This document shows positions 43,201-52,246 of a DNA stretch of 64,000 nucleotides, piece by piece. A program made the position numbers and the translations under genes. Below the pieces are notes generated by a model, which was not told the origin of the DNA, made no database searches, and saw nothing but the letters and a program-made list of their open reading frames with translations. Each line of letters begins with the position of its first letter. Position 1 is the stretch's first letter. Source of the stretch: Pararhizobium arenae (GTDB lineage: Bacteria; Pseudomonadota; Alphaproteobacteria; Rhizobiales; Rhizobiaceae); NCBI RefSeq assembly GCF_001931685.1, contig NZ_MOOY01000003.1:1-64000 (forward strand), given 5' to 3'.

Positions 43201-44076
43201 ATGGATAAACCGGTCATTACCCAGGCGATGATCAACGCCTACGACGAATATACTCACCTGTCGCTGGATCGCCGGCGGTTCATGGAAAAGCTCACGGGCC
43301 TTGCCGGCTCCGCGGCCGCTGCCGCCGCAATTGCGCCGATGCTGGCCGCCAGTAGTGCCAAGGCGCAGATCGTCGCGGACAACGACGAGCGTATCAAGGG
43401 CGAGGATATCACCTATCCTGGCGCAGCCGGCGAGATGAAGGGCTATCTGGTGCAGCCCGTTAACGCCGCTGGCAAGCTGCCGGCCGTGATCGTCATCCAC
43501 GAGAACCGTGGCCTCAATCCGCACATTCGCGATGTGACACGGCGCATGGCTCTGGAAGGTTCCATCGCGCTCGCGCCGGATTTCCTGTCGCCCGCCGGGG
43601 GTACGCCGACCGACGAAGACAAGGCCCGCGAAATGATCGGCACGCTCGACCCCGCTGCAACCGTTCAGAACGGCGGCGCAACCATTACCTATCTGCAAGG
43701 CAACGCTCTGACCAATGGCAAGGTCGGGGCGATCGGCTTCTGCTGGGGTGGTGGCCTCGTCAACCGGATGGCGGTCAATCTGCCGGACCTGAAGGCCGGC
43801 GTCGCCTATTACGGCTCCCAGCCACCGGCGGAAGATGTGCCGAAGATCAAGGCCGCGCTGATGCTGCACTATGGCGGTCTCGACGAGCGCATCAATGCCG
43901 GCATCGATGCTTACCAGAAGGCGCTGACCGACAATGGCAAGGAGTTCCAGCTCTTCGTCTATGACGGCGTCAATCACGCATTCAACAACGATACCTCGTC
44001 TGCCCGCTATGACAAGGCGGCCGCCGATCTTGCCTGGGGGCGAACGGTCGAGTTCCTGAAGACGAAACTGAGTTGA
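43201..44076 (+). CDS. Dienelactone hydrolase family protein, exported
   Basis: A 291-residue alpha/beta hydrolase. The N-terminus (soluble about 1-20, then DRRRFMEKLTGLAGS and a long Ala-rich stretch to SAKA) looks like a Tat signal. Catalytic motifs: VIVIHENRGL, GFCWGGGLVNRMAV (Cys nucleophile instead of Ser, as in dienelactone hydrolase) and VNHAFNND (His). The start at 43201 follows AGGAGG. YghX-like proteins have this architecture; substrates are unknown. A perfect 14-bp hairpin follows. Confidence 0.85.
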   Translation: MDKPVITQAMINAYDEYTHLSLDRRRFMEKLTGLAGSAAAAAAIAPMLAASSAKAQIVADNDERIKGEDITYPGAAGEMKGYLVQPVNAAGKLPAVIVIHENRGLNPHIRDVTRRMALEGSIALAPDFLSPAGGTPTDEDKAREMIGTLDPAATVQNGGATITYLQGNALTNGKVGAIGFCWGGGLVNRMAVNLPDLKAGVAYYGSQPPAEDVPKIKAALMLHYGGLDERINAGIDAYQKALTDNGKEFQLFVYDGVNHAFNNDTSSARYDKAAADLAWGRTVEFLKTKLS

Positions 44077-44099
44077 TGCTCTCGATTATCGTCTGCAAC

Positions 44100-44132
44100 A
44101 TCGGCAGGAGCGCGCAAGGCGCTCCTGCCGAT
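44100..44132. terminator. Hairpin between convergent genes
   Basis: Perfect 14-base arms (44100-44113 and 44119-44132; ATCGGCAGGAGCGC and its complement) around GCAAG. It lies between the convergent dienelactone hydrolase and glcF genes. No long T-tract is present on either side. Confidence 0.65.
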
Positions 44133-44144
44133 TGATCGCCGCGT

Positions 44145-45452
44145 TCAGTCCCGGGTTTCGAGCAATGCGGGTTTTGGTCCGCCGTAAGCCCAGTCGAGCA
44201 GTTCCACTGTGTGCAGGATCGGCATTGCCGTTCCCGTTGCAATCTGGGTGATGCAGCCGATGTTGCCGGTGGCGATGATATCGGCTTTGGTCGCCTCGAT
44301 GTTTCTGATCTTGCGAGCCTTGAGCGTCGTCGAAATCTCCGGCTGTAGGATGTTGTAGGTGCCGGCAGAGCCGCAGCAGAGATGTCCTTCGCCGGGATCG
44401 CGCACGGTGAAACCCGCGTTGCTCAGCAAAACCTTCGGCGCCATCGTGATTTTCTGGCCGTGCTGCATGGAGCAGGCGGAATGATAGGCGACGGTCAGCG
44501 CCCGTTTCTCCAGCACAGGCAGTTCGAGGCCTGAAAGGTATTCCGTGATATCCCTGGCCAGCGCCGAAACCTCTGCCGCCTTTTCGGCATAGTCAGGGTC
44601 AAGCCGCAGCATATGGCCATAGTCCTTGATCGTCGTGCCGCAGCCGGAAGCGGTGATGATGACGGCATCGAGGCCACCGTCTACCTTCACCTTGAGCCAG
44701 GCATCGACCATGCGGCGGGCGGCTTCCAGCGCCTGTTCCTCGCGCCCCATGTGATGCACGAGCGCGCCACAGCAACCCGCGTTTTCCGGCACGACAACTT
44801 CGACGCCGAGCCGGGCCAGCAGCCGCAGCGTCGCCTCGTTGATCTCTGGTCGCAGGACCGGCTGGGCGCAGCCGGAAAGGATTGCCACGCGGCCGCGCTT
44901 CAGACCATCGACGCGGTGGGTACCCGGCGTGTCCGCGATGGAAGCGGGCGCGACCTTCGACGGCGCCAGATCGAGCATCGTGCCAAACGGTTTCAGCGGA
45001 CCGATACGCTTCAGGAGCCCGGCAAAGGGTCGGCCGAGGCCGGCGGCCTTCAGTGCCAGCCGGAAGCGGCCCGGATAGGGCAGAACCGCCGCCAGCACGG
45101 CGCGCACCAGACGGTCGCCGAGCGGACGTTCATACGTCTTTTCGATATGAACGCGGGCGTGATCCACAAGGTGCATGTAGTTCACGCCGGAGGGACAGGT
45201 GGTCATGCAGGAAAGGCAGGACAGACAGCGGTCGATATGGGTCACGACCTCCTCATCCGCCGGACGATCGTTTTCCAGCATGTCCTTGATGAGATAAATG
45301 CGACCGCGCGGACTATCGAGCTCGTTTCCCAGCGTCACATAGGTCGGGCAGGTGGCGGTGCAGAAGCCGCAATGCACGCATTTGCGCAGGATCTGCTCCG
45401 ACGTCGCAATCTGGGGATCGGCGAGCTGGGCGGGCGCGAAGGATGTTTGCAT
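44145..45452 (-). CDS. glcF: Glycolate oxidase iron-sulfur subunit
   Basis: A 435-residue protein with two [4Fe-4S] clusters near the start: CVHCGFCTATCPTY and CLSCLSCMTTCPSG. Two later CCG-type domains hold ENAGCCGALVHHMG and HLCCGSAGTYNI. It passes electrons from the flavin subunits GlcD/GlcE to the quinone pool during oxidation of glycolate to glyoxylate. It follows glcE by 49 bases and ends the glcDEF operon. Confidence 0.92.
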   Translation of the reverse strand: MQTSFAPAQLADPQIATSEQILRKCVHCGFCTATCPTYVTLGNELDSPRGRIYLIKDMLENDRPADEEVVTHIDRCLSCLSCMTTCPSGVNYMHLVDHARVHIEKTYERPLGDRLVRAVLAAVLPYPGRFRLALKAAGLGRPFAGLLKRIGPLKPFGTMLDLAPSKVAPASIADTPGTHRVDGLKRGRVAILSGCAQPVLRPEINEATLRLLARLGVEVVVPENAGCCGALVHHMGREEQALEAARRMVDAWLKVKVDGGLDAVIITASGCGTTIKDYGHMLRLDPDYAEKAAEVSALARDITEYLSGLELPVLEKRALTVAYHSACSMQHGQKITMAPKVLLSNAGFTVRDPGEGHLCCGSAGTYNILQPEISTTLKARKIRNIEATKADIIATGNIGCITQIATGTAMPILHTVELLDWAYGGPKPALLETRD

Positions 45453-45501
45453 CAGGCGACCGCCTTACACGTTTCGGAGATGGCAGGAAATTCTTGCATC
45501 A

Positions 45502-46701
45502 TCACCCCATCAGCCCCGGATTGAAGATACCCTTCGGATCAAACTTCTCCCGCAACCGTGCCGACAAAACGGAGACCGCCGGAGTTTCGGGTTCGAAGGC
45601 GGGCGTCACGGCGCGGACTGCGCTTGAGGCGCGCATCAGTCGCGCGTGCCCGCCACCCAGCGCCTTGATGAAGCGACGCACGAGGTCTGCTTCCGGATCA
45701 GCCTCCATGCGCAGCCAGACGCGCCCGCCCTGCCAGTCGTAAAAGGCATCGACACCGGTTTCGAGACGAAGCGCTGCGACCAGTTGATGGCCGACGGTCG
45801 GGGCGACGGACACGCACCAGAGCGCGCGTTCGGTTCCGTCGGCATACGGTTTCACATCGCGAACCTCGCGCCACAGCGCACGGCTGTCCTGATCCTCCAG
45901 AACCGTTACGGGGCCCGCGACTGCGCAGGCGGACGTCAGCTTTTCCGCACGCGCCGAGACGGTGGCGGGCAGGCCTTCAAGCCGAAAAATCGTTGCCGGG
46001 CCATCCGGCAATCGCCCGCTGATGAAGCGTCCGCGCACGCTTTCCGGCAGATGCGCGGCACTTGAAACCTCGGATGGCATCGACATCACCCGCGCCATGG
46101 CACCCGCCGCCTCGGCATCGTTGAGGCTCGAAAGCACGATCGTTGCCGATGCCGGCGGCAGCGGCAGGACCTTGAACGTCACCTCCGTCATGAGGCCGAG
46201 CGTCCCGTGCGCACCGGCCAGCAGCTTGACGAGATCGAGACCTGTCACGTTTTTCATGACCCGGCCGCCCGATTTGATCACGATGCCCTCGCCATTGACG
46301 AAGCGGAGGCCGAGCAGGTGATCGCGCGCGGCACCGGCCGAAAGCCGCCTTGGGCCGGAGCTGTTGGTGGCGAAAACGCCGCCGATCGTCGGCTCGCCGG
46401 TAGCGCCCGAAAGACCGCGCGGGTCCATCGGCTCGAAGGCCAGCATCTGACGATGCTCGGCAAGCTTCACCTCGATCTCGGACGCCGGCGTACCGGCAAG
46501 CGCGCTCATCGTCATTTCGGCGGGGTTGTAGCTGACGATGCCCGAGAGCTTGCGGGTGGACAGGACCGCATCGGCCTCTATGGCCGCGCAGATGCCGCGC
46601 GTACCGCCACCCTGTATCCTGAGCCGGGCCGAACGCTGCGCAGCCGCGCGCACGATGGCGGCTGCGTCGTCTTCCGTCTGCGGTTCGAAATCGATGTTCA
46701 T
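45502..46701 (-). CDS. glcE: Glycolate oxidase subunit GlcE
   Basis: A 399-residue FAD-binding protein of the PCMH type. The N-terminal part (AAIVRAAAQRSARLRIQGGG, SYNPAEMTMSALAGTPASEI) and GATGEPTIGGVFATNSSGPR form the flavin site; LLAGAHGTLGLMTEVTFKVL follows. It is a shorter relative of GlcD and is needed for activity of the membrane-bound complex. Its ATG overlaps the glcD stop (46698-46701), so expression is coupled. Confidence 0.9.
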   Translation of the reverse strand: MNIDFEPQTEDDAAAIVRAAAQRSARLRIQGGGTRGICAAIEADAVLSTRKLSGIVSYNPAEMTMSALAGTPASEIEVKLAEHRQMLAFEPMDPRGLSGATGEPTIGGVFATNSSGPRRLSAGAARDHLLGLRFVNGEGIVIKSGGRVMKNVTGLDLVKLLAGAHGTLGLMTEVTFKVLPLPPASATIVLSSLNDAEAAGAMARVMSMPSEVSSAAHLPESVRGRFISGRLPDGPATIFRLEGLPATVSARAEKLTSACAVAGPVTVLEDQDSRALWREVRDVKPYADGTERALWCVSVAPTVGHQLVAALRLETGVDAFYDWQGGRVWLRMEADPEADLVRRFIKALGGGHARLMRASSAVRAVTPAFEPETPAVSVLSARLREKFDPKGIFNPGLMG

Positions 46702-48137
46702 GCGGTCGGGCGCCCCTCAAGCGGGAAGACCTTGGACGGGTTCATGATCCATTGCGGATCGAAGGCGGCACGGGCGGCCATCTGCTGGTTGAGGTCGGCC
46801 TGCGTGAACTGGTGCAGCATCAGGTCCCGCTTCTCGATGCCGACGCCATGCTCGCCGGTCAGGCAGCCGCCGGCATCGACGCAGAGTTTCAGGATATCGT
46901 TGCCCGCCGCTTCCGCGCGGGCGGCGTCTTCCGGATCGTTGATATTGTAAAGGATGAGCGGATGCATGTTGCCGTCGCCGGCATGAAAGACGTTGGCGAC
47001 GCGCAGGCCGTAACGCGCCGCGATCTCGCCGGTCTTGCGCAACACCTCCGAAAGTTTCGAAAGCGGCACCGTGCCGTCCATGCAGATATAGTCGGCGATC
47101 CGGCCGGTGGCGCCAAAGGCGGATTTGCGGCCTTTCCAGATCAGCGCCGCCTCGGTCGCGGACTGGCTTTCGCGGATGGTGGTCACGCCATGACGCCGGG
47201 CGATGTCGATGATGCTGGCCAGCGTCGCATCCATTTCCGCTTCGGAGCCTTCGACCTCGACGATCAGCAGTGCCTCGACATCCATCGGATAACCCGCCTT
47301 GGCAAAAGCCTCGCAGATGCCGATCGCCGGCTTGTCCATGAACTCGATGGCAACCGGAATGATGCCCGAGCCGATGACTTCAGCGACACAGGCTCCCGCC
47401 TCTTCAGACGAGGAAAAGCCGAAGAGTACCGGCCGCGCTCCTTCCGGCCGCGCCAGAAGCCGTACCGTTGCCTCGGTGACGATGCCGAGTTGACCTTCAG
47501 AGCCGCAGACGAGACCAAGCAGGTCGTAACCCGCCGCATCCAGCGCCTTGCCGCCAAGCTCGATGATCGTGCCGTCGAACAGCACCATTTTCACGCCCAG
47601 CAGATTGTTGGTCGTGACCCCGTATTTGAGGCAGTGCGCCCCGCCCGAGTTCATGCCGATATTGCCGCCGATGGTGCAGGCGAGCTGCGAGCTTGGGTCC
47701 GGCGCGTAAAAGAAGCCTTCGGGCATCACGGCTTCGGAGATGCTGATATTGGTGACGCCCGCCTCCACGGTCGCGGTGCGATTGGGAAAGTCGATGTCGA
47801 GAATGCGCGTCATCTTGGAAAGGCCGATGACAACGGCATCTTCCTGCGGGATCGCGCCGCCGGAAAGCGATGTGCCCGCGCCCCGCGGCACGACGGGAAT
47901 GCCGTAGCGGCTGCAGTATTTCAGAACCGCCGCCACCTGTGCCGTCGTTTCGGGCAGGGCGACAGCCAGCGGCACACGACGATAGGCGATAAAGGCATCC
48001 GTCTCGAACGGCACGAGGCCCCTGACATCGCTCACGAGACAGCCCGGCGGCAGCAGATCGGCGAGATCGGCGACAATCGTTTCGCGGCGATCGAGCACGG
48101 ATCGCTTGGGCTCCAGGAATGCGATCTGTTCAGACAC
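46698..48137 (-). CDS. glcD: Glycolate oxidase subunit GlcD
   Basis: A 479-residue FAD-linked oxidase, the catalytic subunit of glycolate oxidase. FAD blocks: PVVPRGAGTSLSGGAIPQED, GFFYAPDPSSQLACTIGGNI, MNSGGAHCLKYGVTTNNLLG and GLVCGSEGQLGIVTEATVRL. C-terminal blocks: NVFHAGDGNMHPLILYN and CLTGEHGVGIEKRDLM. It heads the glcDEF operon. A LysR gene is divergent 106 bases away with an extended dyad between them, so LysR control is likely. A FadR-type regulator lies 3 kb away and is a second candidate. Confidence 0.93.
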   Translation of the reverse strand: MSEQIAFLEPKRSVLDRRETIVADLADLLPPGCLVSDVRGLVPFETDAFIAYRRVPLAVALPETTAQVAAVLKYCSRYGIPVVPRGAGTSLSGGAIPQEDAVVIGLSKMTRILDIDFPNRTATVEAGVTNISISEAVMPEGFFYAPDPSSQLACTIGGNIGMNSGGAHCLKYGVTTNNLLGVKMVLFDGTIIELGGKALDAAGYDLLGLVCGSEGQLGIVTEATVRLLARPEGARPVLFGFSSSEEAGACVAEVIGSGIIPVAIEFMDKPAIGICEAFAKAGYPMDVEALLIVEVEGSEAEMDATLASIIDIARRHGVTTIRESQSATEAALIWKGRKSAFGATGRIADYICMDGTVPLSKLSEVLRKTGEIAARYGLRVANVFHAGDGNMHPLILYNINDPEDAARAEAAGNDILKLCVDAGGCLTGEHGVGIEKRDLMLHQFTQADLNQQMAARAAFDPQWIMNPSKVFPLEGRPTA

Positions 48138-48153
48138 GCCGTGATCTTTCGCT

Positions 48154-48187
48154 TTCGAATTGGTCTAGTTTCTTTACCACTATCGAA
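48154..48187. promoter_or_regulatory. Extended dyad between glcD and the LysR gene
   Basis: TGGT at 48161-48164 and ACCA at 48176-48179 are separated by 11 bases, within a wider TTCGA...TCGAA symmetry (48154-48187). The T-N11-A core is typical of LysR boxes. Confidence 0.4.
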
Positions 48188-48243
48188 CCTGCTCGACAAA
48201 TGCTATTGCATCTTTTCCATTCCCGAAACAATCAAGTCCATTC

Positions 48244-49140
48244 ATGACAAATCTGGGCGATCTCGAAATCTTCACCCGCGTTGTGGCAACCGGCAGCATG
48301 TCCGCGGCGGGCCGTGCGCTCGGGTTTTCTCCGGCGGTTACTTCCAAACGCATCAAGCGGCTGGAAGATCGGCTGGGCACGCGGCTTTTCCAGCGCACCA
48401 CCCGGCAGATTTCCCTCACTGAAGCCGGGCAAGGCTTTCACGATCGCATTCTAGGGGTCTTGGCGGGCATCGAGGAAGCCGAAGCCTTCGCGGCCGGCCG
48501 CTCGCAACTGGCGCAGGGGCGGCTGCGCATCACGGCGCCCACATCCTTTGGCCGGCTGCACATCGCGCCGCATCTGCCGCGCTTCATGGAGGCGCATCCG
48601 GCCCTGGTAATCGATATCGTCCTGACCGACGAGTTCACCGATATCGTTGCGGATGGTTTCGATCTCGCGATCCGTATCGGCGAACTGGTGGATACCAGCC
48701 TCGTCGCCCGCCGGCTGGCGCCTGTCCGGCGCATTCTCTGCGCCGCACCGGACTATATCGCCCGGCATGGACATCCCGAAACCATCGCCGATCTCGTGCA
48801 CCACATCTGCCTGCCAGCCCATAACAATGAAAGTTGGCGGCTGGAAGGTGCGGAAGGCCAGATCGTTTACCGCGCCGAGGGGCCGCTGGTCACCAACTCG
48901 TCCGAAATCATCCGCGAAGCCGTCATCGCCGGCGCCGGTATCGCCCTGCGCTCGACCTGGGATATCGGGCCGGAGCTCAGAAGCGGAAAGCTGATCCAGG
49001 TTCTTCCCCAATGGGAGGGCTCGAAACATCTTGCCGTGTCGGCCCTTTACCCCAGCCGTCAGTTTCTGCCTGCCAAGGTGCGCGTGTTTATCGATTTCCT
49101 GGCCGATCTTTATGGTCCGGTGCCCTATTGGGAAAGTTGA
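48244..49140 (+). CDS. LysR-family regulator, divergent from glcDEF
   Basis: A 298-residue regulator. The N-terminal helix-turn-helix reads LEIFTRVVATGSMSAAGRAL, GFSPAVTSKRIKRLEDRLGT, LFQRTTRQISLTEAG. The C-terminal half is the ligand-sensing periplasmic-binding fold (ITAPTSFGRLHIAPHLPRFM, LRSTWDIGPELRSGKLIQVL). The start at 48244 has little ribosome site (TTCATTC), perhaps leaderless or weak. Its position next to glcD suggests it controls glycolate use, which is inferred. Confidence 0.85.
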   Translation: MTNLGDLEIFTRVVATGSMSAAGRALGFSPAVTSKRIKRLEDRLGTRLFQRTTRQISLTEAGQGFHDRILGVLAGIEEAEAFAAGRSQLAQGRLRITAPTSFGRLHIAPHLPRFMEAHPALVIDIVLTDEFTDIVADGFDLAIRIGELVDTSLVARRLAPVRRILCAAPDYIARHGHPETIADLVHHICLPAHNNESWRLEGAEGQIVYRAEGPLVTNSSEIIREAVIAGAGIALRSTWDIGPELRSGKLIQVLPQWEGSKHLAVSALYPSRQFLPAKVRVFIDFLADLYGPVPYWES

Positions 49141-49171
49141 AATTAGTACCAATATACGGTACTAGTAGCCC

Positions 49172-49438
49172 ATGCAACGGAAGCATGTCGCGACACTTCG
49201 GCAGATATTCAGTCGTCCTGTGAGCGGCACCATCCGCTGGTCGGACATAGAGGCGCTTTTTCTGGCGCTTGGTGCCGAAATCAGCGAACGCGAAGGATCG
49301 CGCATCGGCGTTTTTCTGTTTGGCGAAGTCAGGGTCTTCCATCGGCCACATCCGTCGCCGGAAACCGACAAGGGTGCAGTTGCCAGTATTCGCAAATGGC
49401 TTGAAAGCAATGGGATCACACATGAAAAACACGATTGA
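49172..49438 (+). CDS. HicA-family toxin-like protein
   Basis: An 88-residue protein: IRWSDIEALFLALGAEISER, EGSRIGVFLFGEVRVFHRPH, then GAVASIRKWLESNGI. This follows HicA (double-stranded RNA-binding fold) with the strand, helix and C-terminal helix in order. The catalytic His of classical HicA lies in a GSHH-type motif; here it reads GSRI, so the His is absent. It overlaps the HicB start by 17 bases. It might be an inactive or modified toxin. Confidence 0.7.
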   Translation: MQRKHVATLRQIFSRPVSGTIRWSDIEALFLALGAEISEREGSRIGVFLFGEVRVFHRPHPSPETDKGAVASIRKWLESNGITHEKHD

Positions 49439-49757
49439 AATCGATGGTCACCGGGCGGTCGTGTCGCTTGATCCGGAGATCGGCCTGTTCAGGGGGGAGT
49501 TTCTCGGCCTCAACGGTGGTGCCGATTTCTATGCGGACAGCATCGATAACCTGCGGAAGGAAGGCGCGATCTCGCTGAAAGTCTTTCTTGATATGTGCGC
49601 GGAAAAGAACGTTCCCGCCTTCAGGAACTTTTCCGGCCGCTTTAACGTCCGGCTTTCGCCGCAAACACATGAAGCCGCGGCCATTGCCGCGAAAGCGGCC
49701 GACAAGAGCCTTAACGAATGGGTTTCCGACGTCATCGAAGAAGCGGCAAGCCGCTGA
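49422..49757 (+). CDS. HicB-family antitoxin-like protein
   Basis: A 111-residue protein: a degenerate RNase H-like HicB N-terminal domain (VSLDPEIGLFRGEFLGLNGG, DSIDNLRKEGAISLKVFLDM) and a C-terminal ribbon-helix-helix with FNVRLSPQTHEAAAIAAKAA, SLNEWVSDVIEEA. HicB binds HicA and represses the pair's promoter. It starts inside the HicA gene (ATG at 49422), usual for the pair. Confidence 0.8.
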   Translation: MKNTIEIDGHRAVVSLDPEIGLFRGEFLGLNGGADFYADSIDNLRKEGAISLKVFLDMCAEKNVPAFRNFSGRFNVRLSPQTHEAAAIAAKAADKSLNEWVSDVIEEAASR

Positions 49758-49760
49758 TCT

Positions 49761-51059
49761 TCACTGACCATCCTCCTCCGCGTGATACTTGCGGATGCGG
49801 CGGACGATGAACCACATGGCGATGATGGCGATGGGCACAAATAGACCCGTCAGCACGCTGGATTTGACCGGCAGACCTTCGCTGTCGAGTGCTTTGGCGA
49901 GATAGCCGAACAATCCGACGATGTAGTAGGAAATCGCGGCGACCGAGAGGCCTTCGACGGTCTGTTGCAGGCGCAGTTGCAGTTTCGCCCTCTGGTCCAT
50001 CGAGTTGAGGATCGCCGTGTTCTGGCGCTCCAGTTCGAGATCGACCCAGCTGCGCAGCAGTGCGGTGGCGCGGGTGAGTTTGCGCGAGAGGTTCGCCTGC
50101 CGCTCCTCGACGGACTGACAGGTGCGCATCGCCGGCGCCAGACGCCGTTCAAGGAAACTGCCGATGGTCTCGTAGCCATGAACGCCGGTTTCCCCCAGCG
50201 CACGGATACGTTCCTGCACGATGCCGTAATAGGCGCGACTGGCGCCGAACCGATAGAGGCTGAGGGCGGCACTCGCCTCGAGCTCCGCTGCCAGTCGGGT
50301 GATCTCGCCCAGCATGGTATCGGCATGCTCGCGCGCATCGTTGCGCATCTGTTGGGTTATCGCCGTCAGGCCGTCCTCGATGCGGCGCAGGTCAGGAGAC
50401 AGGGATTGCGCCATCGGCAGGCCGATCATCGCCAGCGTGCGATAGGTCTCGATATCCAGCAGACGCTGCACCAGCGCGCCGGTTCCGGCCTCGCTCATGC
50501 CGTCGTCCAGCACCAGAATGCGGGTCAGCCCGTCGCCGTTCTGGCGAAAATCTGTAATCACGGCCCCTTGGCCACCCTTTACATCGCCGTAACATAGGCT
50601 GGTCGGATCGAAGGCGGCCATGGCCTTGCGGATTTCCGGCGTGTCGGGACGGATCTCCAGCCGGATCCCCGAGATCAGGGTACCCGGCGGCTGGAAGCCG
50701 TCGCCGAAAGGATGGAGCGTCACCGGATCATCAAAGTTTTCCGGTGCCGGACAGTCCCAGAAGTAGGTCGAGAATTCCGTGTGCCGTTCCCACCGCAGCG
50801 TGCCCTGACCCCAGGGCATGGCGTGATGATTGGCTTCGCGACCGGGAGGGGTCACACCCCGCGCGCGTGACAGCTCCGATAGAACCGCATGATCGACGAC
50901 GGAACCGCCATCCGTCATGAAGGCAAGCTGGAAGATGACCCGCGGCGCACTGACCAGCGCATAAGGCCGCGCATGGATTTCTCCCAGAGCCTGCGCCCTT
51001 GCGGCCGCGGCCGGAAACGAAAAATTTCCCACGAAGCGTGTCCCCTCTGACGCCTTCAT
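49761..51059 (-). CDS. DUF3422 family membrane protein
   Basis: A 432-residue protein of DUF3422, found in alpha- and gammaproteobacteria. N-terminal blocks: LGEIHARPYALVSAPRVIFQ, HTEFSTYFWDCP; a central helical region with ALSLYRFGASRAYYGIVQER; two C-terminal membrane segments (AISYYIVGLFGYLAKAL and VLTGLFVPIAIIAMWFIV). The family role is unknown. The start at 51059 (MKASEGTRF) is chosen by family content; GAGG is far upstream. It is divergent from a FadR-type regulator, across a palindrome that may control both. Confidence 0.8.
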   Translation of the reverse strand: MKASEGTRFVGNFSFPAAAARAQALGEIHARPYALVSAPRVIFQLAFMTDGGSVVDHAVLSELSRARGVTPPGREANHHAMPWGQGTLRWERHTEFSTYFWDCPAPENFDDPVTLHPFGDGFQPPGTLISGIRLEIRPDTPEIRKAMAAFDPTSLCYGDVKGGQGAVITDFRQNGDGLTRILVLDDGMSEAGTGALVQRLLDIETYRTLAMIGLPMAQSLSPDLRRIEDGLTAITQQMRNDAREHADTMLGEITRLAAELEASAALSLYRFGASRAYYGIVQERIRALGETGVHGYETIGSFLERRLAPAMRTCQSVEERQANLSRKLTRATALLRSWVDLELERQNTAILNSMDQRAKLQLRLQQTVEGLSVAAISYYIVGLFGYLAKALDSEGLPVKSSVLTGLFVPIAIIAMWFIVRRIRKYHAEEDGQ

Positions 51060-51132
51060 CAGCAAGGTCTTACCAACCTCGGACGTAAAAAGAAAAGGGC
51101 AGTTTGACGCATGGACAAACTTTGCAGCACTG

Positions 51133-51159
51133 AAAGTGGCCAAACAATTTGACCACTTT
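51133..51159. promoter_or_regulatory. 27-bp FadR-type operator palindrome
   Basis: Arms AAAGTGGCCAAA (51133-51144) and TTTGACCACTTT (51148-51159) around CAA, with one mismatch. It lies 38 bases from the GntR start and 74 from the DUF3422 start. The TGG...CCA plan matches FadR/GntR sites. Confidence 0.7.
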
Positions 51160-51196
51160 TTGCGGTGCAGCTAGATTTGCCGCCAAGGAGCCAGCC

Positions 51197-51985
51197 GTGA
51201 CCGACGCCCCCATCGATACCTATTCCCGCATCGCGCCGAGCCGCACGGCAGATGAGATCGTTCATCAGATCGAAATTCTCATCCTCGAAGGCGTGCTGCG
51301 CGATGGAGAGCGGCTGCCGAGCGAGCGCGACCTGTCCGGCCGTCTCGATGTTTCCCGCCCCATCCTGCGCGAAGCGTTGAAGGAGCTTGAGGCGCGTGGG
51401 CTGCTCGTCAGCCATCATGGCGGCGGCACCTTTGTCGGCGATGTCATCGGCCAGATCTTTTCAAAGCCGGTCATCGATCTCATTGCCCGCCACCAGAAGG
51501 CGACGCTGGATTATCTGGAATACCGGCGGGAACTGGAAGGCATGACGGCGGCCCTTGCCGCGCGCCGCGCTACCCGCTTCGATCGCGACATGCTGACCCG
51601 GATCATGGAAGAGATGCGCGCCGCCCATCGCGACGGGTCAGCCGAAGGCGGGCTGAAGACCGACGTGGAACTGCACAACGCCATCGGCGAAAGCGCCCAT
51701 AACATTATCCTCCTGCATACGCTGAGGGCCTGTTACCGGCTTTTGAGCGAAGGCATCTTCTTCAATCGTGCCGTGCTTTTCGATGCCCCTGGCGCAGGGG
51801 AGCGGCTGCTCGCCCAGCATGAAGCGATCTACGCCGCCATCATGTCAGGCGATCCGGACGCGGCGCGCGACGCCGCCCACGCCCACATCGATTTTATCAT
51901 CACCGCCACGCGGGATGCCGAGCGCAGCGGCGAGTGGAGCCGGATTTCGCAGATGCGCATGCAGCAGCGCGACGTCGGCACCTGA
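51197..51985 (+). CDS. GntR/FadR-family transcriptional regulator
   Basis: A 262-residue regulator. N-terminal winged helix: TADEIVHQIEILILEGVLRD, LPSERDLSGRLDVSRPILRE, ALKELEARGLLVSHHGGGTF. C-terminal FCD ligand domain: DYLEYRRELEGMTAALAARR, VELHNAIGESAHNIILLHTL, LLAQHEAIYAAIMSGDPDAA, AHAHIDFI. The Asp/His pattern of the metal-binding FCD type is present. GTG at 51197 follows AAGGAG. The strong palindrome upstream suggests autoregulation. GlcC, PdhR and LldR belong to this branch; glycolate or lactate control is possible given glcDEF nearby. Confidence 0.88.
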   Translation: MTDAPIDTYSRIAPSRTADEIVHQIEILILEGVLRDGERLPSERDLSGRLDVSRPILREALKELEARGLLVSHHGGGTFVGDVIGQIFSKPVIDLIARHQKATLDYLEYRRELEGMTAALAARRATRFDRDMLTRIMEEMRAAHRDGSAEGGLKTDVELHNAIGESAHNIILLHTLRACYRLLSEGIFFNRAVLFDAPGAGERLLAQHEAIYAAIMSGDPDAARDAAHAHIDFIITATRDAERSGEWSRISQMRMQQRDVGT

Positions 51986-52246
51986 GCGTATCGCGGGCCG
52001 CCTTTAGAAATGTGCGACACTTTTGTCGCATGTGCATCGCCTTTTATCGCATTCGGAAGAGCGGCGTTCGCAACGCTTGCCTAGTTTGACCTTTTTTAGG
52101 CCGTCGGGCTCTTCTTTGCGACAACCTTAAATACTATATGTGTATCACTAGATCTGCGCGTTTACAGGCTTCGCGAACGGAGCATACTGACACGAACGCA
52201 TCGGAGATCGTGATTCCCTTTAAAAAACTGAAAGGATGCCCTGACA

